64,000 nucleotides of DNA from Alistipes sp. (GTDB lineage: Bacteria > Bacillota > Clostridia > Oscillospirales > Ruminococcaceae): positions 207,428 through 271,427 of the forward strand of contig JAMPAJ010000001.1 of NCBI GenBank assembly GCA_023667265.1. The letters run 5' to 3'. Every line of letters begins with the position of its first letter. Positions within the stretch are counted from its first letter, which is position 1. The position numbers and the translations under genes were made by a program. Positions 42,665 through 50,238 of the stretch are shown one piece after another. The notes beneath the pieces are model-generated. The model did not search any database, had not been told where the DNA came from, and saw only the letters and a list, made by a program, of their open reading frames with translations.

Positions 42665-44203
42665 TTATTTTATCGGTATGAGAAGCATACTTCCCTTTTC
42701 AGTCTTGTTTTCTGTAAGCTCGTTCTCTTCGGCGATAGCGTCTACCTCTGTGGCAAAACGCTTGGCAATGTCCCATATATCCTCGTTTTCGCCGCAGAAA
42801 TAAAGCTTTATAGCATAATCTCCGTCACGCCCCTTTTTCACGGTATCATCTATGGTAATCTCGGTTATTCCGCGTATACCGCTGCTTCCTGCCGCATAGA
42901 GGCATACCGTCGCATCTGCCCTGGCTGTAAGCTCGCCCTCGGCTGAAATGTTGTAGGAGACGGTGATATTTCCGGGTTCGGCAGTAACTGTCTGTCCGGA
43001 GAGGTCGTCGCCCAGCTCAAAGGTTTCCTCAAAAGCCTCGTCCCTGTCGGGCATGATAACAGCTCCGGATTCATCCTCCGCCGCCATAGAATAGGTCAGC
43101 ATACCGGAGATAACTACAGATTTTCCGTCGCCGCCGACATGAGTGTTGATGTTTTTGGGGCTGCACCACATAGCGAAGATCTTTTTCGGCACATCGTCGC
43201 CCTTGAAAAGCTTTGCGGTGTGGCGGAAGCTTTCCCGGTATACCGACGGCACCTGTTCAGCCGGAATAAGCTCGCGGGACATATCGCAGGGATAGACCGT
43301 GGAATAGGCGTCCGTTACAGCCATAAGCTCCGCAGGCTTGACGGCGCGGCAGCGTATACGCAGCTCCGGTTCGAGCCGGAGGGATCTGTTCGCCCCGTTT
43401 TTATCGGGAATGGGCGTTACGGCGCAGCCCATTATCTCCGCCTCGACAGTGCAGATAAATGTGTCGTCAACGCCCTCCATGTCCACTATCTGGCTGAAGG
43501 GCAGGGAAATTTCCGCTGATTCTATGCCGTTTTCGCAGGAGTAGAGCAGGGTCACGGCAGCTTCACCCTTGACGAGAATTTTTCCGGAGATAAGCTTTTT
43601 TTCACAGTCGCCGACAGTACAGCCAGTGCGGATAATGCCGATAATATCAGGCTGCGCGGAGGTCAGCTCCATAGTCTCGCAAAGCTGTATCTGTTTCTCC
43701 GCGGAGAGCTTTTTTGCGGCATACCGGACAGGTATTTTTTTTAGCTGGATATTCATTCCGAAGGCGTCGCTTACGATTTCCCTGGGCTTTTCTCCGGTGA
43801 CGGCTATCTGTACGGAAACGGCGCCCCGAACGTCAAGCCGCCTCTTATTTACTGCCCGGAAGTTCACATGATCGGCTTTTGCCGTAAGCCTTATCTCTGG
43901 AGCCTGGGGCGTGCCGCTCAGTTCAATGGTTTTTGAAAAGCTCTGACGCTGTGAGATGCACTGGAGAGGCGCGCCGTTTTCGCCGGAATAAATTAAACGG
44001 ATGTCGCAGCAAAGCTCGTAGGACAGCTTGTCGCCGCTTATGCTTCTCTCAGTGACGACCGGACACAGCTCGCAGCGGATAAGGCGGAAAACGTCCGGGT
44101 AGTAGTCCGGCAGAATATAATCCAGCTCCACGCCGTGCTCCTGAATACCGCTGTAAACCGTCTCCGCTGACGAAACGGTCTCCTTGTTTATCTTGAAATC
44201 CAT
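42665..44203 (-). CDS. SPOCS (DUF3794) and LysM domain sporulation protein
   Basis: 512 residues. SPOCS/DUF3794 beta domains occupy the first 440 residues or so (repeated patterns such as KILVKGEAAVTLLYSCENG near 205 and a shorter copy near 360-420). A LysM peptidoglycan-binding domain is at about 462-511 (ENEDIWDIAKRFATEVDAIAEENEL, ending MLLIPIK). Proteins of this layout occur in spore coats of Clostridia. AGGAGG precedes the ATG. Upstream of spoIVA in the same direction, supporting a coat role. No signal peptide, as expected for a mother-cell protein. Confidence 0.87.
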   Translation of the reverse strand: MDFKINKETVSSAETVYSGIQEHGVELDYILPDYYPDVFRLIRCELCPVVTERSISGDKLSYELCCDIRLIYSGENGAPLQCISQRQSFSKTIELSGTPQAPEIRLTAKADHVNFRAVNKRRLDVRGAVSVQIAVTGEKPREIVSDAFGMNIQLKKIPVRYAAKKLSAEKQIQLCETMELTSAQPDIIGIIRTGCTVGDCEKKLISGKILVKGEAAVTLLYSCENGIESAEISLPFSQIVDMEGVDDTFICTVEAEIMGCAVTPIPDKNGANRSLRLEPELRIRCRAVKPAELMAVTDAYSTVYPCDMSRELIPAEQVPSVYRESFRHTAKLFKGDDVPKKIFAMWCSPKNINTHVGGDGKSVVISGMLTYSMAAEDESGAVIMPDRDEAFEETFELGDDLSGQTVTAEPGNITVSYNISAEGELTARADATVCLYAAGSSGIRGITEITIDDTVKKGRDGDYAIKLYFCGENEDIWDIAKRFATEVDAIAEENELTENKTEKGSMLLIPIK

Positions 44204-44291
44204 ATTGTTCCTCCTTTTTGGCTTTGTAACAGTATATTCTGCCGGAGAAAAAGATATGCTCAGTTAAGCCGTTATCTGGAAAAGTTGTAAT

Positions 44292-44585
44292 ACTAATCCC
44301 CTAAAATCCGATAGACATCGGCTTTTAGGGGAGCGCCTGCTGCGCAGGCTACAATCCTCTACGCCGCCTACGGCAGCTAAATTTCGATAGCCATAGTCTA
44401 TCGAAATTAAGAACTTGTTCTCATAGGATATTGCACGCGTCCTTTCGACAAATTCTGCCGATTGCCGCGTTGAAAAAGCTCACCATACGTCAGTATGCTT
44501 TCACTTTTTCGCCTTGCACTCGTCAGAATTGTGCTCGAAATTCCACGCACAATTCCTATGAGAACAAGTTCTAAGAGGATTGGTA
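44292..44585. repeat. TACYAATCC-family mini-element, copy 2, interrupted
   Basis: The 130-bp element of the family seen at 10852, split by a 161-bp insertion at 44411. Ends TACTAATCCCCT and (reverse) TACCAATCCTCT; flanks TAA (44289-44291) and TCA (44586-44588). Internal stems CCCCTAAAA/TTTTAGGGG, GCCTGC/GCAGGC and TTTCGATAG/CTATCGAAA are intact. It ends 39 bp before the pspA promoter. Confidence 0.85.
44411..44571. mobile_element. 161-bp non-autonomous element inserted in another repeat
   Basis: Perfect 18-bp terminal inverted repeats GAACTTGTTCTCATAGGA, flanked by TAA on both sides (44408-44410, 44572-44574). Removing the element and one TAA restores the sequence of copy 1 at 10852, so this is a genuine insertion with a 3-bp target duplication. 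No open frame; a CATACG/CAGTATG-type stem lies in the centre and is shared with the element at 60366. The TNA target suggests mobilisation by an IS5/IS1031-type transposase (inference). Confidence 0.85.
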
Positions 44586-44624
44586 TCAATTTGTATAATA
44601 ATGGTTACAAAGTAAAAATATTAC

Positions 44625-44653
44625 TTGACAATTCCGGAATTATAACGTATAAT
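44625..44653 (+). promoter_or_regulatory. Promoter of pspA
   Basis: Perfect TTGACA, 17-bp spacer, TATAAT; a palindromic TTCCGGAA lies within the spacer. Confidence 0.85.
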
Positions 44654-44739
44654 ATTAGTATACTGATTTTGTATTAGGATGCAGAAGGCATCGGAAATCG
44701 TATGAGGACAGTTTCTTATATGAACAGGAGGATAAACAA

Positions 44740-45423
44740 ATGGGAATTTTTTCAAGAATAGGTGACATCCTGAAGTCAAATATCAACGATCTTCTCGATA
44801 AGGCTGAAGATCCGGAGAAGATGGTAAAGCAGATCATTATTGATATGCAGAAGGAACTGACTGCCGCTACACAGAATTACGGCAAGGCTAAGGCAAGCGA
44901 ATATACAGCAAAGAAGAGAATGGACGACGCTGTCAAGGAGTCCCAGAAGTGGGAGGCTATGGCTAAGACTGCTCTTGGTCAGGGTAACGCCGACCTGGCT
45001 AAGCAGGCTCTTGCAAAGAAGGTTTCTGCTGATGAGCAGGTGACCGCATATACTGAGATGTACGAGTCGATCTCGGCTCAGACGGACGCTCTCGGCGATC
45101 AGGTCGAGGCTCTCAAGGCTAAGCTGGAGGAGGCTAAGGCAAAGCAGGCAATGCTTATTGCTCGTTCACAGATGGCTGATACAAAGAAGAACCTGGCAAA
45201 GAGCTCCGGAAGCTTTGACGGAAACAGCGCAATGGAAAAGTTTAACCGCATGGAAGAAAAGGTTCAGCGGAAAGAAGCTGAGGCTGACGCATTTACTGAG
45301 ATAGCAGGCGGAAATGACAGCGACCTTACAAATGCTTTTGCAGACCTGGAAAAGGACGCAAAGGTCGAGGCTGAAATGGCACGTCTTATGGCTGAAATGA
45401 ACGGCGGAGCTGCACAGGACTGA
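44740..45423 (+). CDS. pspA: PspA/IM30 family envelope-stress protein
   Basis: 227 residues, almost entirely predicted coiled coil, with the amphipathic start MGIFSRIGDILKSNINDLLDKAEDPEKM that binds membrane. PspA/Vipp1 proteins are ESCRT-III-like and form rods or rings to stabilise damaged membranes. AGGAGG precedes the ATG. The gene has a consensus promoter and is followed after 25 nt by a 56-aa single-span membrane protein, possibly its membrane partner. No pspF/pspBC or liaFSR genes are nearby. Confidence 0.92.
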   Translation: MGIFSRIGDILKSNINDLLDKAEDPEKMVKQIIIDMQKELTAATQNYGKAKASEYTAKKRMDDAVKESQKWEAMAKTALGQGNADLAKQALAKKVSADEQVTAYTEMYESISAQTDALGDQVEALKAKLEEAKAKQAMLIARSQMADTKKNLAKSSGSFDGNSAMEKFNRMEEKVQRKEAEADAFTEIAGGNDSDLTNAFADLEKDAKVEAEMARLMAEMNGGAAQD

Positions 45424-45448
45424 TAAAAAATGGAAAGAGGGAACAGCT

Positions 45449-45619
45449 ATGAGCAATAACGAGACGACGATCAACAAAAAATTCACTAAGATGGCGCTCT
45501 CCATCGCCGGAGTAGCTTTCGTTGCGGTCATTTCTATCATATTGATAGTTGGCAAGAATCTCTCTTTTAAGACCGATGATGCCGAGGGTGAATACGATGT
45601 CTGCGGTATCGGTGCGTGA
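45449..45619 (+). CDS. Small membrane protein downstream of pspA (56 aa)
   Basis: Start ATG with AGAGGG 8 nt upstream, 25 nt after pspA. A hydrophilic N-terminus (MSNNETTINKKFTK), one hydrophobic segment (about 15-35), then an acidic tail (KTDDAEGEYDVCGIGA). It ends just before a good terminator, so it is the second gene of the pspA transcript. Not recognised as a family; small membrane partners of PspA (PspB/C, LiaI) exist elsewhere, so that role is a guess. Confidence 0.6.
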   Translation: MSNNETTINKKFTKMALSIAGVAFVAVISIILIVGKNLSFKTDDAEGEYDVCGIGA

Positions 45620-45653
45620 CCGGACAGTATGACTGAATAACTGAACATAATTT

Positions 45654-45688
45654 AAGGCTGACGCAGTAACTCTGTGTCAGCCTTTTTC
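45654..45688 (+). terminator. Terminator of the pspA transcript
   Basis: AAGGCTGACGCAG/CTGTGTCAGCCTT with a TTTTT tail. Confidence 0.8.
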
Positions 45689-45708
45689 GTGTATATACCG
45701 TGATATAC

Positions 45709-45738
45709 AAAAAGGAACGCCCTTTGCAAAGCGTTCCC
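45709..45738 (-). terminator. Terminator of the ROK-like regulator gene
   Basis: GGAACGC/GCGTTCC stem, with TTTTT on the minus strand after it. The sequence resembles the GGGAACGCC hairpin of the hairpin-array element and could be a solo derivative. Confidence 0.6.
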
Positions 45739-45750
45739 TTATGAGTCAGG

Positions 45751-46974
45751 TCAAATATGCATACCGCCCTTGGTATAGAAATTGTTCTGAATAATAAGCG
45801 CGCAGCCGCCAAGGAAGTTGTTCTTGCCGTCGAGCTTGCTGAGGACGACTCTGTCAGCGATCTCCTCGCTTACAAGGCGTATCATTTCGCGCTTGATATA
45901 GTCGAACTGCTTCTCGTTTATCTTGTAGTTGTGAAGAACTATCTTCTTTGCAAAATGGCTGATAGCTATATTATTGATAAGTACGGTGTATTTTGCGATT
46001 ATGTCGTCAACAACAGTTTTTACAGGCTCTTCGCCTCTCATCAGCGCCATGAAAACGTTGTCCATATTGATCTTGTTCTTGTCGCCCTCGGTAAGGTCGA
46101 AGAGCAGGGGAGTCCTGTCCTTTGAATAAATCTCGCAGATAGCAGAAAGCATCGCATTTCTGGACAGCTCAGCCTTGACGGAGCCGTTGGGATAGCCCTC
46201 ATAGCTTCTGCCGTTGGGACATACAATAAAACGCTCGATCATAGACGTATATGAAACGTAGTCGCTTGAAAGCTCGTTCTTGTTTACGATAGCAAGGTTC
46301 ACCTGGTTGCCGTTGTGCAGGAAAGCGGTGTTTGTCTGATAGCCGCTCTGTGACCGGAAATCATTGCTTGCCAGAGCCATAAGACCGATAGCGTTTCCGC
46401 AGTTTATATCTATGTCAAGACCGCTTGAGAGCTTGTCGATGAAGCTGCTGAAATCAAGAACGCCGTCCTTGTAGAATATTTTCAGCTTTCCCCACATAGA
46501 GGGAACGACGCCTACGCCGAGACCGAGGATCTTGTCCTTTGTGAGGGCGCTGTTCTCGATCATTGTGTTGCTTGCTTTTATTATGTAGTTGATGATGTCC
46601 TTGCTTGTGGTCCGCTCGTCGATAACCATGCTGGATTTGTCGAGAATTTCGGAATTAAGGTTAGTCAGACCTATGCTGACCTCTTTTTCGTCAACGGTAG
46701 CGCCAAGTGCAAATCTGCTGTTAACGTTTATGTCGATAAGAATTTTTCTTCTGCCCTTAGTGAGCTTCTCGGCATTGACCGGCGCCTCTCCGATCTCGAC
46801 GAGAACGCCCTCTTCGATCATTTCGTTTGTTATGATAGTAACGGCGGCTCTTGTGATCTCGAGCGTGCTTGCCACGTCAACTCTTGAGATCGGGCCGTAT
46901 TCTCTGATTATCCGCAGGATCTGCATTCTGTTGCGTCTTTTCAGATCCAGCTTGCTGATTCCTCTTTTTTCCAT
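45751..46974 (-). CDS. ROK-type transcriptional regulator, zinc motif missing
   Basis: 407 residues from the ATG at 46974 (GGAG, 9 nt); two in-frame ATGs further upstream are closer to or before the site. An N-terminal winged helix (about 10-70: ILRIIREYGPISRVDVASTLEITRAAVT) is followed by a long ROK/NagC-like domain (LGATVDEKEVSIGLTNLN, LGLGVGVVPS, DINCGNAIGLMALA). The HC...CxCGxxGC zinc cluster of classical ROK proteins is absent; the region reads FIVCPNGRSYEGYPNG. It is probably a sugar-responsive repressor whose ligand site has diverged. Target unknown. Confidence 0.75.
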   Translation of the reverse strand: MEKRGISKLDLKRRNRMQILRIIREYGPISRVDVASTLEITRAAVTIITNEMIEEGVLVEIGEAPVNAEKLTKGRRKILIDINVNSRFALGATVDEKEVSIGLTNLNSEILDKSSMVIDERTTSKDIINYIIKASNTMIENSALTKDKILGLGVGVVPSMWGKLKIFYKDGVLDFSSFIDKLSSGLDIDINCGNAIGLMALASNDFRSQSGYQTNTAFLHNGNQVNLAIVNKNELSSDYVSYTSMIERFIVCPNGRSYEGYPNGSVKAELSRNAMLSAICEIYSKDRTPLLFDLTEGDKNKINMDNVFMALMRGEEPVKTVVDDIIAKYTVLINNIAISHFAKKIVLHNYKINEKQFDYIKREMIRLVSEEIADRVVLSKLDGKNNFLGGCALIIQNNFYTKGGMHI

Positions 46975-47115
46975 TTGCATAAACTCCATTCTTAACCTAT
47001 ATATAATTACAACGGAACAAAGGCAACGCCGTATTTGTATATATTATAACACATTAGATTCAAAAAATAAACCTTTTAGGAAACATTTTTATAAAAATCA
47101 GCGTTATTTACAAAC

Positions 47116-48045
47116 TCAACCGAAATTTTTTGTTAAAAATTCCGTAAATTTAACCGCCGCCGGCAAGCTTATTATTGACAGTATGGTTCCGGCGGTGAAG
47201 ATCTCCGATGAGTATAAATAATTCTTGCCGAATCTGAGGCATTGCAGGGTACACATTGCTGCCGGGGGCGAAGCGGCCGCCACAAGAACTACGAGTGCAG
47301 CTTTTTCGCTTATAGGAAGACCGGCGAGTCCGAAAGCTAATATTACAGGAAGAATGACCAGCCTTATCAGACACGTCCGGTATACGCCGGGCTTTTTCAA
47401 CATTCCAAGAATACTGGTCTCCGCCATGCTGACGCCGGAAACTATCATTGCAAGAGGTGTGTTCAGGTCGGCGACATAGCCCAGAACCTCCGCTGGAAGC
47501 TCCGGCAGCGAAAATCCGGTGAAAAAAGCGATAAGTCCAAGAACTATGGAAATAATGGTCGGGGAGTAAAATACTTTTACGATGCTTTTCATATCGCGCT
47601 GTCCGGTGAGCAGGACGATGCCGTGAGTCCAGACGACCAGGTTGAATACTGTGATGAACGCTGTAAGGTAGAATACGCCCTCCATGCCGAACATTGCGCG
47701 CGCCAGAGGTATACCCATAAACGCACAGTTGGAGTAAATTGCTGAAAACCGCTCAATTTCAGTCTCTCTGCCCTCCTTTGCCGGTATAAACAGGTATACC
47801 GCCGCTATCATCAGCAGAAAAGCCGCTGCGGAAAGTCCGAAGCAGATCAACAGATTTTTTACAAGCTCCGGGCGAAGCTCTGTCTGATACGACATGAAAA
47901 TGACTACCGGATTCACAATTTGCAGCACAAATTTTGAAAGCTCTCTGTTTCCGGAAGAGCTGATTATTTTCGCCTTCCCGCATATAACGCCCACGAGCAT
48001 GAGCATCAGCATAATAAAAGATTGTCTCAGGATTATTCCGGACAT
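47116..48045 (-). CDS. AEC family (auxin efflux carrier-like) permease
   Basis: 309 residues with about ten hydrophobic segments in two inverted halves, the usual size for bacterial AEC transporters. Conserved features include VNPVVIFMSY near 47, YSNCAFMGIPLARAMFG near 106 and NTPLAMIVSGVSMAE near 195. Bacterial members carry malate, lactate or other organic anions; the substrate cannot be read. No operon partner is obvious; AAACGGAG lies upstream of the ATG. Confidence 0.88.
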   Translation of the reverse strand: MSGIILRQSFIMLMLMLVGVICGKAKIISSSGNRELSKFVLQIVNPVVIFMSYQTELRPELVKNLLICFGLSAAAFLLMIAAVYLFIPAKEGRETEIERFSAIYSNCAFMGIPLARAMFGMEGVFYLTAFITVFNLVVWTHGIVLLTGQRDMKSIVKVFYSPTIISIVLGLIAFFTGFSLPELPAEVLGYVADLNTPLAMIVSGVSMAETSILGMLKKPGVYRTCLIRLVILPVILAFGLAGLPISEKAALVVLVAAASPPAAMCTLQCLRFGKNYLYSSEIFTAGTILSIISLPAAVKFTEFLTKNFG

Positions 48046-48079
48046 ATACTCAACTCCGTTTTAAGAAATTGCCTTATGT

Positions 48080-48904
48080 TTACTTGAACCTTGCGGCTGC
48101 CTCGATGAATCCGAAGTCGTCGCTTTCAAATTCCGTACATTCGGGACAGTATTTCCAGCCGCCGTCCTTCAGCTTTGCAACGCAGAGCCACGCTGTGACA
48201 GTATCCTCGCTGCCGTTTTTCTTTTTCAGGGTGAACTCGACCTCCACCTCGTAAGCCTTTTTCACCTCAATGCCGTATTTTTCCTCGTAGAAATCCTCGA
48301 CCTTTTTAAGATTACTTCCTGCAAGTCTCTGTCTTGCGACGATATCAGCACTGACCTTTTTGATTTTGGCGTCTTTTTTTGCTTTCTTGATAAAGCCGTT
48401 TGTTACGTCCAGGTACATATCCCAGTCTATTCCGGATTCGCTCGCACGATTCCGCATAACGCCCTCGGAAACTTCGTTGAACATCGCTTCCACGGCGTAG
48501 CTTGCGTCTTCTTTATTGATAGCTTTTATCATGCTCTTTATAGGCTTTTTATATGCCCCTGTAAGCGAGCCGAACCCGAGGAAAATCAGCAGAACCGCCA
48601 ATACGCAGACAATGACCGCAGCCAGTATCCTGTTCATTTTACTGCGGAAGTCTCTATGCTTTGCAAGAATGACCTCCGGATCGTCGGCGGGGAGACCGTC
48701 AAGCTCCGGAGCTTCTTTTTTCTTCCTTTTTTCAGCTCGTTCAGCCTTTTTCTGAGCCTTTTTTTCAGCTTTCTCCTTTTCTTTGATCTTGCGTTCCTCC
48801 TCCTTGTCGGCGAGGATCTTTTCTTCCTCAACAGGATCTAACTGCGTGCAGAAGCAGTTGCCGTTTTCGTCCAGCTCCATGCCGCATTTTGTACAATATG
48901 CCAT
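48080..48904 (-). CDS. Zinc-ribbon, coiled-coil, single-pass membrane protein of unknown function
   Basis: 274 residues from the ATG at 48904 (GGAGG, 8 nt). A short zinc-ribbon-like start (CTKC at 4-7, then CFC near 18-20), a very Lys/Glu-rich coiled coil (about 25-70), one membrane segment (about 95-117), then an extracytoplasmic alpha/beta domain (about 120-274) with a DUF4878/NTF2-like look (AINKEDASYAVEAMFNEVSEG, VEVEFTLKKKNGSEDTVTAWL). Such zinc-ribbon membrane proteins are common and uncharacterised in Clostridia. Co-directional with the next gene, 16 nt apart. Confidence 0.7.
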   Translation of the reverse strand: MAYCTKCGMELDENGNCFCTQLDPVEEEKILADKEEERKIKEKEKAEKKAQKKAERAEKRKKKEAPELDGLPADDPEVILAKHRDFRSKMNRILAAVIVCVLAVLLIFLGFGSLTGAYKKPIKSMIKAINKEDASYAVEAMFNEVSEGVMRNRASESGIDWDMYLDVTNGFIKKAKKDAKIKKVSADIVARQRLAGSNLKKVEDFYEEKYGIEVKKAYEVEVEFTLKKKNGSEDTVTAWLCVAKLKDGGWKYCPECTEFESDDFGFIEAAARFK

Positions 48905-48920
48905 ATTTTGACCTCCGGTA

Positions 48921-49403
48921 TTATTCCTTTTTTTCGCTGTGAACGCCCATGAAATAGCCGACCATAAAAACAATCGTCGGGACTGCGGCAAGCGGCAGCA
49001 TTATCATTTTCTGCTGCGGCGTAAGGGCGGCAGAAGAAGCGTTCGGGTTTATCATGTTATATATCTGTAAGAACCAGCCGTTTATCAGCTTATGCCAGCG
49101 GTAAAAATCAAGGCTGGAGAATTTGAGTATCAGCCAGCTTATTATTCCGGGCGTTGACGCGGCAAGTCCCATGAGCCATGGCGTCACCGGAGAACGGTCG
49201 GCAATTCCGGCACGTTGATTTTTCACATCCTCCCGGGCTGATTTATATGCAAAGCTGCCTAAAATGCACATTAGTATTCCGGAGGTGCATACGGCTGAAA
49301 TAAAGCGAATAAGCTCCGACGACGAGCCGGCAAGGGTCATACCGATAAAAAGCGCCAGAATATCCGCAGCAGCTGTCATGACAAGTGTTTTTAAAATTTT
49401 CAT
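48921..49403 (-). CDS. Four-helix membrane protein of unknown function
   Basis: 160 residues from the ATG at 49403 (AAGGAA upstream); the longer frame to 49571 overlaps fur and has no site. Four hydrophobic segments (about 8-25, 32-51, 75-92, 130-150). No motif is recognised. It precedes the zinc-ribbon protein gene by 16 nt and is probably in the same operon. Confidence 0.65.
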   Translation of the reverse strand: MKILKTLVMTAAADILALFIGMTLAGSSSELIRFISAVCTSGILMCILGSFAYKSAREDVKNQRAGIADRSPVTPWLMGLAASTPGIISWLILKFSSLDFYRWHKLINGWFLQIYNMINPNASSAALTPQQKMIMLPLAAVPTIVFMVGYFMGVHSEKKE

Positions 49404-49468
49404 TATAAATTCCTTTTTTGACGGATAATATGAAAATATCCGCAAATAATAGTCGCGAGGTGAATGAA

Positions 49469-49603
49469 ATGGAAGACGAAGATATGAAGATATACGTTCC
49501 CGGAAGCTGTTCTGCGGAGCCTCGGGGAAGCGATACCGACGAGGTGAAGATCTATTCCGCAGCAGGCTCATCTCCGGCGGAGCAGTCGGCGCATTTGCCG
49601 TAG
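49469..49603 (+). CDS. Doubtful 44-aa peptide
   Basis: Short frame with a GAGG site before ATG; the product is acidic with an internal near-repeat (KIYVPGSCSAEP / KIYSAAGSSPAEQ). It converges with and overlaps the last 52 bp of fur. The ribosome site and repeat are in favour, the overlap is against. Listed only as a possibility. Confidence 0.25.
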   Translation: MEDEDMKIYVPGSCSAEPRGSDTDEVKIYSAAGSSPAEQSAHLP

Positions 49604-49983
49604 AAAACTGTCTGGGACGGGTCGATGATAAAGCCGTGATGCTCGGCGATGTGGCGGTTGATGTCCTTCAGCTGACCGCAGCTAAGGTGTATCAGCCTTC
49701 CGCAGCGGAGGCATTTCAAATGAAAATGCTCTTTACATTCCTTATTATTTTCAATATATTGATAGCAGGCGCAGGTCTTGCCGTCTATCACGAATTTCCG
49801 CACAAGTCCGGATTCCACGAGACGGTCAAGCTGGCGATATATCGTGGCAGTTCCAACGGGAGTGCCCTCCGATCGCAGATATGCGCTTATTTCCTGAACG
49901 CTGGTGTGCTTTTCACTGTTGCTGATGAGAAAGTCCATCAGCTTTTCCTTTTGAGAGGTGTTATACCCCGATTCTTTTTTCAA
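49552..49983 (-). CDS. Fur family metal-responsive repressor
   Basis: 143 residues. Winged helix (about 10-80: TSVQEISAYLRSEGTPVGTATIYRQLDRLVESGLV), then the dimer/metal domain with the structural zinc pairs CLRCGRL near 93 and CADC near 133, and an HFHLKC histidine cluster. Fur, Zur and PerR cannot be separated on this evidence; the C-terminal CxxC pairs favour a structural zinc. It has its own consensus promoter at 50019-50047. No iron-transport gene is adjacent. Confidence 0.88.
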   Translation of the reverse strand: MKKESGYNTSQKEKLMDFLISNSEKHTSVQEISAYLRSEGTPVGTATIYRQLDRLVESGLVRKFVIDGKTCACYQYIENNKECKEHFHLKCLRCGRLIHLSCGQLKDINRHIAEHHGFIIDPSQTVFYGKCADCSAGDEPAAE

Positions 49984-50018
49984 GCCTCATCCTACCTTTA
50001 ATTACACTGTTTTATTCT

Positions 50019-50047
50019 ATTTTACCACGGCAATTATATTTTGTCAA
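50019..50047 (-). promoter_or_regulatory. Promoter of the fur-family gene
   Basis: Minus-strand TTGACA, 17-bp spacer, TAAAAT; 36 nt before the ATG. Confidence 0.8.
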
Positions 50048-50143
50048 GACGGGGCGAAAAATATCAATGTAAATAGCTTTTAGTCGTCAGCTATCAGCCT
50101 TTAGCTAATAAAAAGCTAATTGCTAATGTCTCTATAAAATAAC

Positions 50144-50172
50144 TTGCATTTTTGCAAATTATATGTTATTAT
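50144..50172 (+). promoter_or_regulatory. Promoter of ldh
   Basis: TTGCAT, 17-bp spacer TTTTGCAAATTATATGT, TATTAT. Nearly the same 29-bp layout as the promoters at 10199, 39288 and 39381. Confidence 0.75.
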
Positions 50173-50238
50173 ATAATGTAGGCAGACCGTTTAGGAGAAT
50201 TTTTCCCGGAAGGTCTGGTGTAAAGGAGTGGTTTTATT

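Noticed and set aside
41754..42803. Plus-strand frame of 349 codons
   Set aside because: Antisense to spoIVA and the SPOCS gene, no start signals.
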